From Coprobacillaceae bacterium UN01-12pH3A (lineage in GTDB: Bacteria > Bacillota_I > Bacilli_A > Erysipelotrichales > Coprobacillaceae), in the NCBI GenBank assembly GCA_027676805.1, contig JAQENU010000015.1:1-61483 (forward strand): 61,483 nucleotides of DNA. The letters run 5' to 3'. A program made the translations under genes and the position numbers. This document shows, in pieces, positions 17,044-24,616 of this stretch. The notes below the pieces were generated by a model, which did not search any database, was not told where the DNA came from, and was given only the letters and a program-made list of their open reading frames with translations. Position 1 is the first letter of the stretch; the number at the start of each line of letters is the position of its first letter.

Positions 17044-18759
17044 TTATATCATTCGTCCGCCATTCATTGGTGAATCGGCTAAACGGGTATAGATGGATAA
17101 GATTCCATCCTTATATTTAGCTGGCTTTGGCTGCCATTTGCTTTTTCTTTCGGCTAGAATTTTTTCAATGGTTTCAGGACTTTCCTCTTTTCCATTAATT
17201 CCAATTATAGCGAGTATACGCTTTTCAACATCAATGTGAATTAAATCGTTTTCTTCAACCAATGCGATTGGTCCGCCTGTTTGTGCTTCTGGTGAAACAT
17301 GACCGATAACAGGTCCCTTACTTGCGCCAGAGAAGCGGCCATCTGTGATTAAAGCAATGCTGGCGGCTAATTTTGGATCGGAACTGATGGCTTCTGAAGT
17401 GTAAAACATCTCCGGCATTCCGCTGCCTTTAGGGCCTTCATAGCGAATAAACACAGCATCACCTGGCTGTATACGTTTATGAATAATCGCATCAATCGCT
17501 TCCTCTTCACTATCGAATGGACGTGCTTTTAGTGTTGCTTTCATCATCTCTTTTGGACAAGCTGAATGTTTGATCACTGAGCCGTCCGGTGCCAGATTTC
17601 CCTCTAATATTGCAATGGTACCATCAGTTCCGATGGCATGGTCAAAATCACGAATAACATCTGTACGTTTTAATCCGGTCTTATCAAGATAACGCTGACA
17701 TTTTTCATAGTAACCATTTTGTTTTAATTCATCTAAGTTTTCGCCTAATGTTTTTCCGGTGACGGTCATTACATCTAAATGCAGCTGATCTCTGATTTCT
17801 TCCATGACTGCCGGAACACCGCCAGCATAATAGAAATATTCCGCAGGCCATTTTCCAGCAGGGCGAATATCTAATAAATAATGAGCTCCACGATGCAGTT
17901 CATCAAATTTTCTTGCATCCAGATCAATCCCAAATTCCTTCGCAATGGCAGGAATATGAAGCAATGTATTTGTACTTCCGGATATTGCCGCGTGAACCAT
18001 AATGGCATTTTCAAAAGATTTCATGGTAACAATTTCTCTTGGTGTTAAATTTTTCTTAGCCAGTTCAACAACTTGTTCCCCAGCTTTTTTAGATACTGTC
18101 TTTAAATCTTCACATGTCGCAGGCATTAAAGCACTTCCCGGAAGCATTAACCCGAGTGCTTCTGCCATAATTTGCATAGTGGATGCCGTTCCCATGAAAG
18201 AGCAGGCTCCACAGCTTGGACACGCATGATGTTTATAGTATTCAAATTTTTCTTTAGTGATTTCACCGCGCAAATACATCGCACTATATTTACCGATTTG
18301 CTCTAAGGTAAGCAAATCCGGACCGGCTTCCATAACTCCGCCTGTAACAAAAATACATGGAATATTAATACGTCCCGCTGCCATTAAATGAGAGGGTACG
18401 CCTTTATCACAGCTGCAGACAAACATTGCCCCATCAAATGGAGTAGCATTAGCATGAATTTCCGCCATTCCGGCAATCATATCACGATGAGCTAATGAAT
18501 AGTTGATCCCATCGTGTCCCTGTGCTTGTCCATCACAAATATCAGTAGTAAAATATTTGGCTGCTTTTCCTCCAGCTTGATTGACTCCCTTTTCAGCTTC
18601 TAAGACCAATTCAAATAAATGGGCACTTCCGGGGTGGCTGTCTCCATAAGTGCTTTCAATCATAATTTGCGGTTTAGACAAATCTTCTACGCTCCAACCC
18701 ATGCCGATTCTTAATGGATCCATTTCGGGAGCAATTTTTCTAATCTCCTGACTTCTCAT
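17044..18759 (-). CDS. IlvD/Edd-family sugar-acid dehydratase
   Basis: This 571-residue iron-sulfur dehydratase has the cluster-ligand cysteines in TDICDGQAQGHDGI, CSCDKGVPSH and HACPSCGACSFMGTA, and the C-terminal TDGRFSGASKGPVIGHVSPEA segment. IlvD/Edd enzymes dehydrate dihydroxy-acids. Linkage to KDG kinase and KDPG aldolase, with no branched-chain genes nearby, argues for a hexonate dehydratase feeding 2-keto-3-deoxygluconate rather than dihydroxyacid dehydratase. A KDG kinase would be unnecessary if the substrate were 6-phosphogluconate. The ATG at 18759 follows AGGAGGAG; a longer frame from 18777 reads through that ribosome site. Confidence 0.85.
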   Translation of the reverse strand: MRSQEIRKIAPEMDPLRIGMGWSVEDLSKPQIMIESTYGDSHPGSAHLFELVLEAEKGVNQAGGKAAKYFTTDICDGQAQGHDGINYSLAHRDMIAGMAEIHANATPFDGAMFVCSCDKGVPSHLMAAGRINIPCIFVTGGVMEAGPDLLTLEQIGKYSAMYLRGEITKEKFEYYKHHACPSCGACSFMGTASTMQIMAEALGLMLPGSALMPATCEDLKTVSKKAGEQVVELAKKNLTPREIVTMKSFENAIMVHAAISGSTNTLLHIPAIAKEFGIDLDARKFDELHRGAHYLLDIRPAGKWPAEYFYYAGGVPAVMEEIRDQLHLDVMTVTGKTLGENLDELKQNGYYEKCQRYLDKTGLKRTDVIRDFDHAIGTDGTIAILEGNLAPDGSVIKHSACPKEMMKATLKARPFDSEEEAIDAIIHKRIQPGDAVFIRYEGPKGSGMPEMFYTSEAISSDPKLAASIALITDGRFSGASKGPVIGHVSPEAQTGGPIALVEENDLIHIDVEKRILAIIGINGKEESPETIEKILAERKSKWQPKPAKYKDGILSIYTRLADSPMNGGRMI

Positions 18760-18868
18760 TATTCTCCTCCTAGACATATGACGTCTTATCTGTTATTATT
18801 GTATCATGGAGTTGATATTTGTCAATCAGCAGATGAAAAATAAAGATAAATTAAAATAAGGTGAAAAT

Positions 18869-19546
18869 ATGGATAAAATAACAAGAAACAAACCATTAGC
18901 ACAAATAGCGGCAGATCATATTGTGGAATATATTATGAATGGAGCTGTAAAAAAAGGTGAACGTCTGCCGAGTGAAGGAGAATTAATGGAAATGCTTGGG
19001 GTAGGCAGAGGTACGATTCGTGAAGCTATTAAGATACTGGCTTCTTTGCATGTGGTAGAAATCCGCAGAGGAGTAGGAACATTTGTTTGTGAAAATATGG
19101 GGGTAAGTGAAGATCCTTTAGGTTTTCAGTATATTAAAGATAAATATAAGATTGTTTTAGATACTCTTGAATTACGTATGTTAATCGAACCTAGTTTGGC
19201 GGCAAAGGCGGCTAAGAATGCAACCCCGCTGCAAATTAGTGAGATTGGTCGTTTATGTGATTTAGTTGAAGAAAAGATTAACAATAAAGAAGACTATTTA
19301 AATGAAGATCGATTGTTTCATACTAAAATAGCCGAGAGTTCAGATAATTTAGTGATCTCTAATCTCTTACCTATTATTCATGGATCTATTGCATTATTGA
19401 TGGAAACAAATAAGAAAGCCTTGACTAAGGAAACAGTGGTTACTCATCGTAAAATATATGAGGCAATCAAGGCACATAATGAAAAAGAAGCCTATGAGGC
19501 AATGGACGAACATCTGCGTCTTAATTTTAAGTCGATTTCTAAATAA
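18869..19546 (+). CDS. FadR/GntR-family transcriptional regulator (FCD domain)
   Basis: This 225-residue regulator has an N-terminal GntR winged helix (residues about 8-75, with GERLPSEGELMEMLGVGRGTI and RRGVGTFVCEN) and a C-terminal all-helical FCD ligand-binding domain. Proteins of this class (KdgR, UxuR, GntR, LldR) respond to sugar acids or other carboxylates. It is divergent from the dehydratase-aldolase-kinase operon with a 109-bp gap, which makes it that operon's likely repressor. AAGGTG precedes the start. Confidence 0.9.
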   Translation: MDKITRNKPLAQIAADHIVEYIMNGAVKKGERLPSEGELMEMLGVGRGTIREAIKILASLHVVEIRRGVGTFVCENMGVSEDPLGFQYIKDKYKIVLDTLELRMLIEPSLAAKAAKNATPLQISEIGRLCDLVEEKINNKEDYLNEDRLFHTKIAESSDNLVISNLLPIIHGSIALLMETNKKALTKETVVTHRKIYEAIKAHNEKEAYEAMDEHLRLNFKSISK

Positions 19547-19553
19547 ATGAGTT

Positions 19554-19578
19554 TAAGGGTTGCTTAACCCTTTTTTTA
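19554..19578 (+). terminator. Terminator after the FadR-type regulator
   Basis: AAGGGTT pairs with AACCCTT across a short loop and is followed by a run of T residues. Confidence 0.8.
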
Positions 19579-19600
19579 TAGGTATTATATTAATAGATAA

Positions 19601-19616
19601 TTAGACGATCATCTAA
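19601..19616. promoter_or_regulatory. Candidate SdpR-like operator
   Basis: TTAGACGATCATCTAA is a 16-bp palindrome with a single mismatched pair, 21 bp before the ArsR-type gene. That position and symmetry suit an autorepressor site. Confidence 0.5.
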
Positions 19617-19636
19617 ATAAGAAAGGTGGGAGAAAT

Positions 19637-19906
19637 ATGAATAATATTTTTAAAGCATTAAGTGACCCTACCCGACGTCAGATTCTGGAACTTTTAAAGG
19701 AACAGTCATTGAATGCCGGAGAGATAGCAGAATATTTTAATATTACCAAACCCTCTATTTCTCACCATTTATCGATATTAAAAAACTGTGATTTAATCAC
19801 TGATGAAAGACAAGGTCAAAATATCGTGTATTCTTTGAATAGTACTATCTTTCAAGATGTGATAAAATGGTTTTACGATTTCATGGGGAGGGATCAAAAT
19901 GAATAG
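19637..19906 (+). CDS. sdpR: ArsR-family repressor (SdpR-like)
   Basis: This 89-residue winged-helix protein begins MNNIFKALSDPTRRQILELL, the ArsR/SdpR signature, with the recognition helix in KPSISHHLSILKNCDLI. It has no metal-binding cysteine pair. In B. subtilis SdpR is an autorepressor bound at the membrane by SdpI when the SdpC toxin is present. Here the stop overlaps the start of an SdpI-like gene by 8 bp, which supports the SdpR assignment. AGAAAGGTGGG precedes the start. Confidence 0.88.
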   Translation: MNNIFKALSDPTRRQILELLKEQSLNAGEIAEYFNITKPSISHHLSILKNCDLITDERQGQNIVYSLNSTIFQDVIKWFYDFMGRDQNE

Positions 19907-20546
19907 AGGTAGATTTTTTATTCTGATTGCTGGAATTTCATTTATTATATCCTTAGTGATTGTATTACAATTGCCAGCTGTTGTACCTGTTCATTGGAAT
20001 GCATCAGGAGAAATTGATGGCTATGGTTCAAAATGGACGTTGCTCTTTCTTTCGGCAATGCCTATGATCATTTACGTTGGGATGGGGCTTACTCGAAAAA
20101 TTGATCCTAAGAAAGCTAAGATTGATAAAAGACCGGAAGTCTATGAATTTTTTAGAGTGCTGACCAGCAGTATCTTTATTGTTTTAAATGCGGTGATTTT
20201 GATTGGGACATGCAATTTGGGAATTGATATTTCTATGATTGTTCCATTTGTGATTGGGGTTATGCTGATTGTAATGGGGAATTATATGCCTCGTATTCCT
20301 CAGAACTATTTTTTAGGTTTCAGAATTCCTTGGGCTTTAGATAATGAAAAGGTGTGGATTCGCACCCAAAGAATGGGCGGATTGGCTATGGTAATTTCCG
20401 GTATTGTCACGATTGTTGCAGGATTTATACGTGGAAATATGGCGTATATTATTATGGTGGGAGTGACGGCAGGGTCAATTTTATGGGCAACGATAGATTC
20501 ATATATCTATTTTAAAAGAGTAACTAAAAAAGAGCATAAAGAGTAA
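19899..20546 (+). CDS. sdpI: SdpI-family membrane immunity/signal protein
   Basis: This 215-residue protein has about six membrane helices. The N-terminal half has the DUF1648 motif AVVPVHWNASGEIDGYGSKW, and the C-terminal half has the SdpI motif GNYMPRIPQNYFLGFRIPWAL followed by KVWIRTQRMGG. SdpI confers immunity to the cannibalism toxin SdpC and sequesters SdpR. No SdpC/SdpA/SdpB genes are nearby, so this pair may defend against external toxins or regulate something else. Confidence 0.9.
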   Translation: MNRGRFFILIAGISFIISLVIVLQLPAVVPVHWNASGEIDGYGSKWTLLFLSAMPMIIYVGMGLTRKIDPKKAKIDKRPEVYEFFRVLTSSIFIVLNAVILIGTCNLGIDISMIVPFVIGVMLIVMGNYMPRIPQNYFLGFRIPWALDNEKVWIRTQRMGGLAMVISGIVTIVAGFIRGNMAYIIMVGVTAGSILWATIDSYIYFKRVTKKEHKE

Positions 20547-20557
20547 AAACATTGTTA

Positions 20558-20612
20558 TTGTCAAGTTTATTTAAACAATTACTTGACAAAATGAAAGAAA
20601 ATTATATATAAT
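20558..20612 (+). promoter_or_regulatory. lysS promoter with an inverted repeat over the -35
   Basis: TTGACA (20583-20588) and TATAAT (20607-20612) are 18 bp apart and lead into the T-box leader. A perfect 9-bp inverted repeat, TTGTCAAGT (20558-20566) with ACTTGACAA (20581-20589), covers the -35 box. The repeat could be an operator or the end of the sdpI transcript. Confidence 0.7.
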
Positions 20613-20619
20613 CAAACAC

Positions 20620-20885
20620 GTAGAAATAAAAGCGATGAAGAGAAGAGTAGCTTATGACGCTAAAAAAGAGAGTCCTAGAGGGTGCGAATGGATATTAGCT
20701 AGTAGAGTGAAAAAAGACTTGGAGCTGCATAAGGAACCATATGGGGATAATATGCCGGATGTTCACGTTACGAACTAGACTATGTTTGTAGTCAACAAGG
20801 TTAATATGGTGACATATTAATAAATTAGGGTGGTACCGCGAATCAACTCTCGCCCCTATGAGATTTCATAGGACGAGAGTTTTTA
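20620..20885 (+). promoter_or_regulatory. T-box riboswitch leader of lysS
   Basis: The leader contains the conserved T-box AGGGTGGTACCGCG at 20827-20840, which carries the tRNA acceptor-end pairing bulge. It is followed by a terminator hairpin (ACTCTCG...CGAGAGT with inner CCTATG/CATAGG) and a T-run at 20846-20884. A long stem I precedes it, with AGAGAGT and GGTGCGAA elements. Uncharged tRNA stabilises the antiterminator and switches on lysS. The A-rich segment near 20707-20715 is the likely place for a lysine AAA/AAG specifier, which I infer rather than prove. Confidence 0.92.
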
Positions 20886-20902
20886 TATTTTAGGAGGAAA
20901 TT

Positions 20903-22384
20903 ATGGAAAGAGAATTTAGTGAACAAGAATTAGTACGCCGTGAAAAGGCAAAGGCTTTGGCTGAAGCTGGCATTGATCCTTTCGGACAAAGATTTGATAT
21001 TACTCATTTTTCAAGTCAGATCAAAGAAGAATTTGCTGGCAGAACACATGAAGAATTAGAGGAAATGGCTGTTCCTGTTAAAGTGGCAGGAAGAATCATG
21101 ACAAAGCGTCGTAAAGGAAAAGTATGCTTTATGCATATTCAAGACAGAGATGGACAAATCCAGATCTACGTTAGAAAAGATGTTATCGGTGAAGAAAATT
21201 ATGAAATTGTGATTAAGAGTGATATTGGTGATATTGTTGGGATTGAAGGAACTGTTTTTGTTACTAATACTGGTGAATTATCTGTAAAGGCTGGGCAATT
21301 TATTCATTTAACGAAAGCATTGCGTCCATTGCCGGAAAAATATCATGGATTAAGTGACGTTGAAGAAAGATATAGAAGAAGATATGTAGATTTAATTATG
21401 AATGAAGAAGCAAGAAAAATTGCGTTTGCAAGACCTAAGATCATTCGTTCTATTCAGCATTTCTTAGATTCTAAAGGCTATGTGGAAGTGGAAACTCCGG
21501 TATTGAACCCAATTTTAGGTGGTGCGGCTGCCAGACCGTTTACTACGCACCATAATGCTTTAGATATGAATTTCTATTTAAGAATCGCAACCGAATTATC
21601 ATTAAAGAGATTGATTGTCGGAGGAATGGATGCGGTTTATGAAATCGGACGTTTATTCAGAAATGAAGGGATGGACAGAACACACAATCCTGAATTTACA
21701 ACAATCGAAGTGTATAAAGCGTTCAGTGATTTGGAAGGAATGATGGATTTAACAGAAGGAATTATTTCTAATGCTGCCATGGAAGTGTGTGGTACATATG
21801 AATTAGAGTATAAAGGTCATCAGATTTCTTTAGCCCCAGGATTTAAGCGTATTTCAATGACAGAAGCAATCAAAGAAAAAACTGGAATTGATTTTGCTGA
21901 AGAATTAACTTTTGATCAGGCTAAAGTTTTTGCACAGGAACATCATATTGAAGTGGAACCTCATTTTGGTTATGGTCATATCGTGAATGCTTTCTTTGAA
22001 AAATATGTAGAGGAAACAATTGTGGAACCAACTTTTGTTTATGGGCATCCGATTGAAATTTCTCCATTAGCTAAGAAGAATATGCAGGATCCACGCTTTA
22101 CACAACGTTTTGAGTTGTTTATTTGTGGTAATGAATATGCGAATGCATTTACCGAATTAAATGATCCAATTGATCAGTATGAAAGATTCTCAAATCAGTT
22201 GAAGGAAAAAGAGTTAGGTAATGATGAAGCCAATGAAATGGATTTAGATTATGTAGAGGCTTTAGAGTATGGACTACCTCCAACAGGTGGTATGGGAATG
22301 GGGATTGATAGACTTGTTATGTTGTTAACTGGACAAGAATCGATCCGTGAGGTAATTTTATTCCCGCACATGAAAAATAAATAG
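20903..22384 (+). CDS. lysS: Lysyl-tRNA synthetase, class II
   Basis: This 493-residue enzyme has an N-terminal OB-fold anticodon-binding domain (about residues 55-160, [20 protein letters not shown]) and a class II catalytic domain. Motif 1 is in [16 protein letters not shown], motif 2 in [18 protein letters not shown] and motif 3 in [13 protein letters not shown]. It charges tRNA-Lys with lysine. TAGGAGGAAATT lies directly before the ATG, just past the T-box terminator. The mobile element is inserted right after its stop codon, leaving the coding sequence intact. Confidence 0.97.
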   Translation: MEREFSEQELVRREKAKALAEAGIDPFGQRFDITHFSSQIKEEFAGRTHEELEEMAVPVKVAGRIMTKRRKGKVCFMHIQDRDGQIQIYVRKDVIGEENYEIVIKSDIGDIVGIEGTVFVTNTGELSVKAGQFIHLTKALRPLPEKYHGLSDVEERYRRRYVDLIMNEEARKIAFARPKIIRSIQHFLDSKGYVEVETPVLNPILGGAAARPFTTHHNALDMNFYLRIATELSLKRLIVGGMDAVYEIGRLFRNEGMDRTHNPEFTTIEVYKAFSDLEGMMDLTEGIISNAAMEVCGTYELEYKGHQISLAPGFKRISMTEAIKEKTGIDFAEELTFDQAKVFAQEHHIEVEPHFGYGHIVNAFFEKYVEETIVEPTFVYGHPIEISPLAKKNMQDPRFTQRFELFICGNEYANAFTELNDPIDQYERFSNQLKEKELGNDEANEMDLDYVEALEYGLPPTGGMGMGIDRLVMLLTGQESIREVILFPHMKNK

Positions 22385-22405
22385 AAAAACTACATGTCAT
22401 TACAA

Positions 22406-22415
22406 GTCGACTCAA
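22406..22415. repeat. Candidate left attachment site (attL) of the mobile element
   Basis: GTCGACTCAA occurs here and at 46398-46407 in the same orientation, and the integrase gene ends just inside the right copy. A second shared sequence, GATAAATAAAGG, lies slightly inside each (22430-22441 and 46375-46386). One of these direct repeats should be the crossover core; the sequence alone does not decide which. Confidence 0.6.
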
Positions 22416-22491
22416 CATCAAAAAAGTGTGATAAATAAAGGGAAATTCGTATTTTATATCAATTTCATGTTGTTGCAGATATATTACAAAA

Positions 22492-22541
22492 TGTGGCTGT
22501 TTTGTGGCTGAAAATGATGAAAGTGTGGCTAAAATGTGGTC
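22492..22541. repeat. Four helically phased TGTGG repeats, likely integrase arm sites (left end)
   Basis: TGTGGCT or TGTGGTC starts at 22492, 22503, 22524 and 22535, giving spacings of 11, 21 and 11 bp, all on one DNA face. Matching copies sit at the right end (46307, 46318). Tn916-type integrases bind direct repeats at both ends through their N-terminal domain, so these are the natural candidates. Confidence 0.6.
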
Positions 22542-22595
22542 AAAATTTTGATTGAAAAACGTCAAATTATCCGATGAATAGAGGAGAATTTGAAC

Positions 22596-22940
22596 ATGAA
22601 AAAACTAGACTATATAGAAGTTGGGGGTATTTTATACCCAGATTTACATGTAAATGTAAAAGAATTAGGTTATTTTGGTATAAAAAAGATGAAACACATG
22701 AAGGTGTATCATCCAGATAAATATGTTCTTTTAATGGCAAAAGGTACATTATTTGATTATCTTGAACAGATAGATGTTCAAGCAAATGATATGTATGACA
22801 GACTTGTAGACCAATACAAGAAACAAAGAAATATAACAGAAGAACTAAAAGCACAAGATCAAATGCTATGGGTACAAGAAATGAATAACATTAAAGCTTG
22901 TGTGAATGAAGTTATATTAAATGAATTAATTTATGAATAG
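22596..22940 (+). CDS. tnpV: Transposon-encoded protein TnpV
   Basis: This 114-residue protein matches the TnpV family found on mobilizable and conjugative elements of Firmicutes: MKKLDYIEVGGILYPDL at the N-terminus, the LDYLEQ-like central helix, and TEELKAQDQMLWVQEMNNIK then EVILNELIYE at the C-terminus. No biochemical function is established. GAGGAGAATTTGAAC precedes the ATG at 22596. It is the first gene inside the left end and is followed by a terminator. Confidence 0.85.
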   Translation: MKKLDYIEVGGILYPDLHVNVKELGYFGIKKMKHMKVYHPDKYVLLMAKGTLFDYLEQIDVQANDMYDRLVDQYKKQRNITEELKAQDQMLWVQEMNNIKACVNEVILNELIYE

Positions 22941-22945
22941 TAATG

Positions 22946-22975
22946 AGAACTCAGTGTAGAAATATGCTGAGTTTT
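22946..22975 (+). terminator. Terminator after tnpV
   Basis: AACTCAG pairs with CTGAGTT around a 12-nt loop, followed by TTTTT. The 240 bases from here to the BREX operon are AT-rich and carry no gene that I can see. Confidence 0.75.
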
Positions 22976-23163
22976 TAAATGTATAGATAAATTGTGTTGA
23001 AGTTTATTGCTGGTATATTAGGAATGATATATGAAGAAATTTTGATTTTACTCAATAATAGTTGGAATATTATATTATTAATGTTTTTAGAATAAAATTT
23101 TTTATTTAAAAACAAATGTTTGCGAATACCAATATTAATCTATCAAATAACTACAAAAAATGA

Positions 23164-23196
23164 TATACTTAAAATAGTTCCGCAATAAACAATTGC
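23164..23196 (+). promoter_or_regulatory. Probable BREX operon promoter and operator
   Basis: TATACT (23164-23169) is the only good -10 box ahead of the operon; no strong -35 is visible, which suggests a weak or regulated promoter. Just downstream, GCAAT-aaaca-ATTGC (23182-23196) is a perfect 5-bp-arm inverted repeat between the -10 and the ribosome site, a natural place for the adjacent HTH protein to repress. Confidence 0.45.
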
Positions 23197-23215
23197 AAAG
23201 TAGGAGGTAAAAGCA

Positions 23216-23446
23216 ATGAATGTTTGTTACAATAAATTGTTTAAATTACTTATTGATAAAAATATGAAGAAAACAGAGTTTTCAAAGGTGGCTGGCATTA
23301 GTGCAAATACATTAGCAAAATTGTCAAAAAATGAGTATGTATCAATGGAAGTATTAGTGAAAATTTGTAGAGCATTAGAATGTACTCCAAATGATATTAT
23401 GGAAATTTTATCTTCTGATAATGTGGAGGGTACAAATGAATATTAA
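23216..23446 (+). CDS. Small XRE/Cro-type HTH regulator leading the BREX operon
   Basis: The 76 residues form one Cro/C1-type helix-turn-helix (FKLLIDKNMKKTEFSKVAGIS then ANTLAKLSKNEYVSMEVLVKICRALECTPNDIME). It is the first gene of the BREX operon, with TAGGAGGTAAAAGCA before the ATG. Its stop lies 11 bp inside brxA, so translation of the two is coupled. It is likely the operon's own regulator, different in size from the WYL-domain BrxR regulators described elsewhere. The DNA target is inferred to be the inverted repeat at 23182-23196. Confidence 0.82.
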   Translation: MNVCYNKLFKLLIDKNMKKTEFSKVAGISANTLAKLSKNEYVSMEVLVKICRALECTPNDIMEILSSDNVEGTNEY

Positions 23447-24047
23447 TGAACCCTATAAAGCGTCATTTACTCGTGAACAATTCTTGTTTCATGAAATGAG
23501 AACAGTATCACAATTGATGATGGAAAACAAAAGTGATGAAGAGATAAAAAAATTTGTAATTGATGATAATTTATTTCAGTATCCAACTGAAAAATCAGTA
23601 GAACGAATGGTTAGAAATTGTTTGAAAAGATTACATCTTTTAGATGATATAAGATTAGTTAGTATTATTGCTAATGGAACATCTGATAGTGCAAAGCAAG
23701 TATGCTTATATGCAATGATGAATCAATATCGTGTAATTAATGAGTTTATGACTAGTGTTATAGGTGAGAAATATCGACTTAGGGATTTCTCTTTCTCAAA
23801 AAAGGATATGAATGTCTTTTTCTCAAGATTACAAGAGCAGAGTGATGTGGTAGCAAGTTGGAGTGATTCAACTATTCAAAAATTAAAACAAGTCATTGTT
23901 AAGATGCTTGTTGATACTGAATATTTAGATAATACTAAGTCAGAAACACTTAATACAATTTTAATTGATTTTGATTTAAAAAATATATTAATTGATAAAA
24001 GAGATTATGCTGCTTTATCAGTCTTTAATTATTTTGAAGGAGAGTAG
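23436..24047 (+). CDS. brxA: BREX protein BrxA (DUF1819)
   Basis: This 203-residue protein starts MNINEPYKASFTREQFLFHEMR, the usual opening of BrxA (DUF1819), with the IKKFVIDDNLFQYPTEKS segment that follows. BrxA is a small DNA-binding protein of type 1 BREX. The start at 23436 follows GGAGGG; a longer frame from 23391 lies within the HTH gene and is rejected. It overlaps the upstream HTH gene and precedes brxB by 2 bp. Confidence 0.9.
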   Translation: MNINEPYKASFTREQFLFHEMRTVSQLMMENKSDEEIKKFVIDDNLFQYPTEKSVERMVRNCLKRLHLLDDIRLVSIIANGTSDSAKQVCLYAMMNQYRVINEFMTSVIGEKYRLRDFSFSKKDMNVFFSRLQEQSDVVASWSDSTIQKLKQVIVKMLVDTEYLDNTKSETLNTILIDFDLKNILIDKRDYAALSVFNYFEGE

Positions 24048-24049
24048 TT

Positions 24050-24604
24050 ATGGAAGATGTGAAAGTAAGACTCGATCATTTAAAAAACTTGATACAAGAA
24101 CCAGAATTTCTAGAAGGTAAGGGTTTAAGTAATGAAGTGAATATACGAATATTTTGTTATGATCCAAAAGAAGAAATGATTATCCGTCATTTTGTTAAAC
24201 GGATTAGTAATGAATCATTAGATTGTCATGTGATTCACTATGATTTATATGAAGTCTTTTTGAATATATGTAGAGATAAGCGTATTTTGGATCGAATTCC
24301 TGCATTAGAAGAAAAGAAAGGGAAAGAATTTATACGTAAACAATTTGAAAAGAGTTGTGATGCAAAAACTTTTGCTTCAAAGATGCAATACGAAAATCAT
24401 CAAAAAGGCGATGTTATTGTGTTAAGCGGTATTGGAAAAGTATTTCCATTTATGCGAGTGCATTCTTTATTAGAAGCTATGCAACCTTTATTTAATGATG
24501 TACCTATTTTAGTGTTTTATCCGGGAGATTTTGATGGTCATTATGTAAAATTATTTAATAAATTAAAAGCAAATGAATATTATCGTGCGTTTAAATCAAT
24601 TTAG
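24050..24604 (+). CDS. brxB: BREX protein BrxB (DUF1788)
   Basis: This 184-residue protein matches the DUF1788 (BrxB) pattern: an N-terminal helix, NIRIFCYDPKEE, a central KGDVIVLSGIGKVFPFMRVHSLLEAM and the terminal VPILVFYPGDFDG segment. BrxB is required for BREX defence; its molecular role is unclear. GGAGAG lies before the ATG, 2 bp after brxA. Confidence 0.92.
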   Translation: MEDVKVRLDHLKNLIQEPEFLEGKGLSNEVNIRIFCYDPKEEMIIRHFVKRISNESLDCHVIHYDLYEVFLNICRDKRILDRIPALEEKKGKEFIRKQFEKSCDAKTFASKMQYENHQKGDVIVLSGIGKVFPFMRVHSLLEAMQPLFNDVPILVFYPGDFDGHYVKLFNKLKANEYYRAFKSI

Positions 24605-24616
24605 GAGGGGTTAATT

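Noticed and set aside
17044..18759. Dehydratase considered as branched-chain IlvD
   Set aside because: No ilv or leu genes are nearby, and the operon partners are KDG kinase and KDPG aldolase.
22492..22541. Repeat cluster considered as a CRISPR array
   Set aside because: The units are only 7-8 bp, spaced 11-21 bp, with no spacers and no cas genes.
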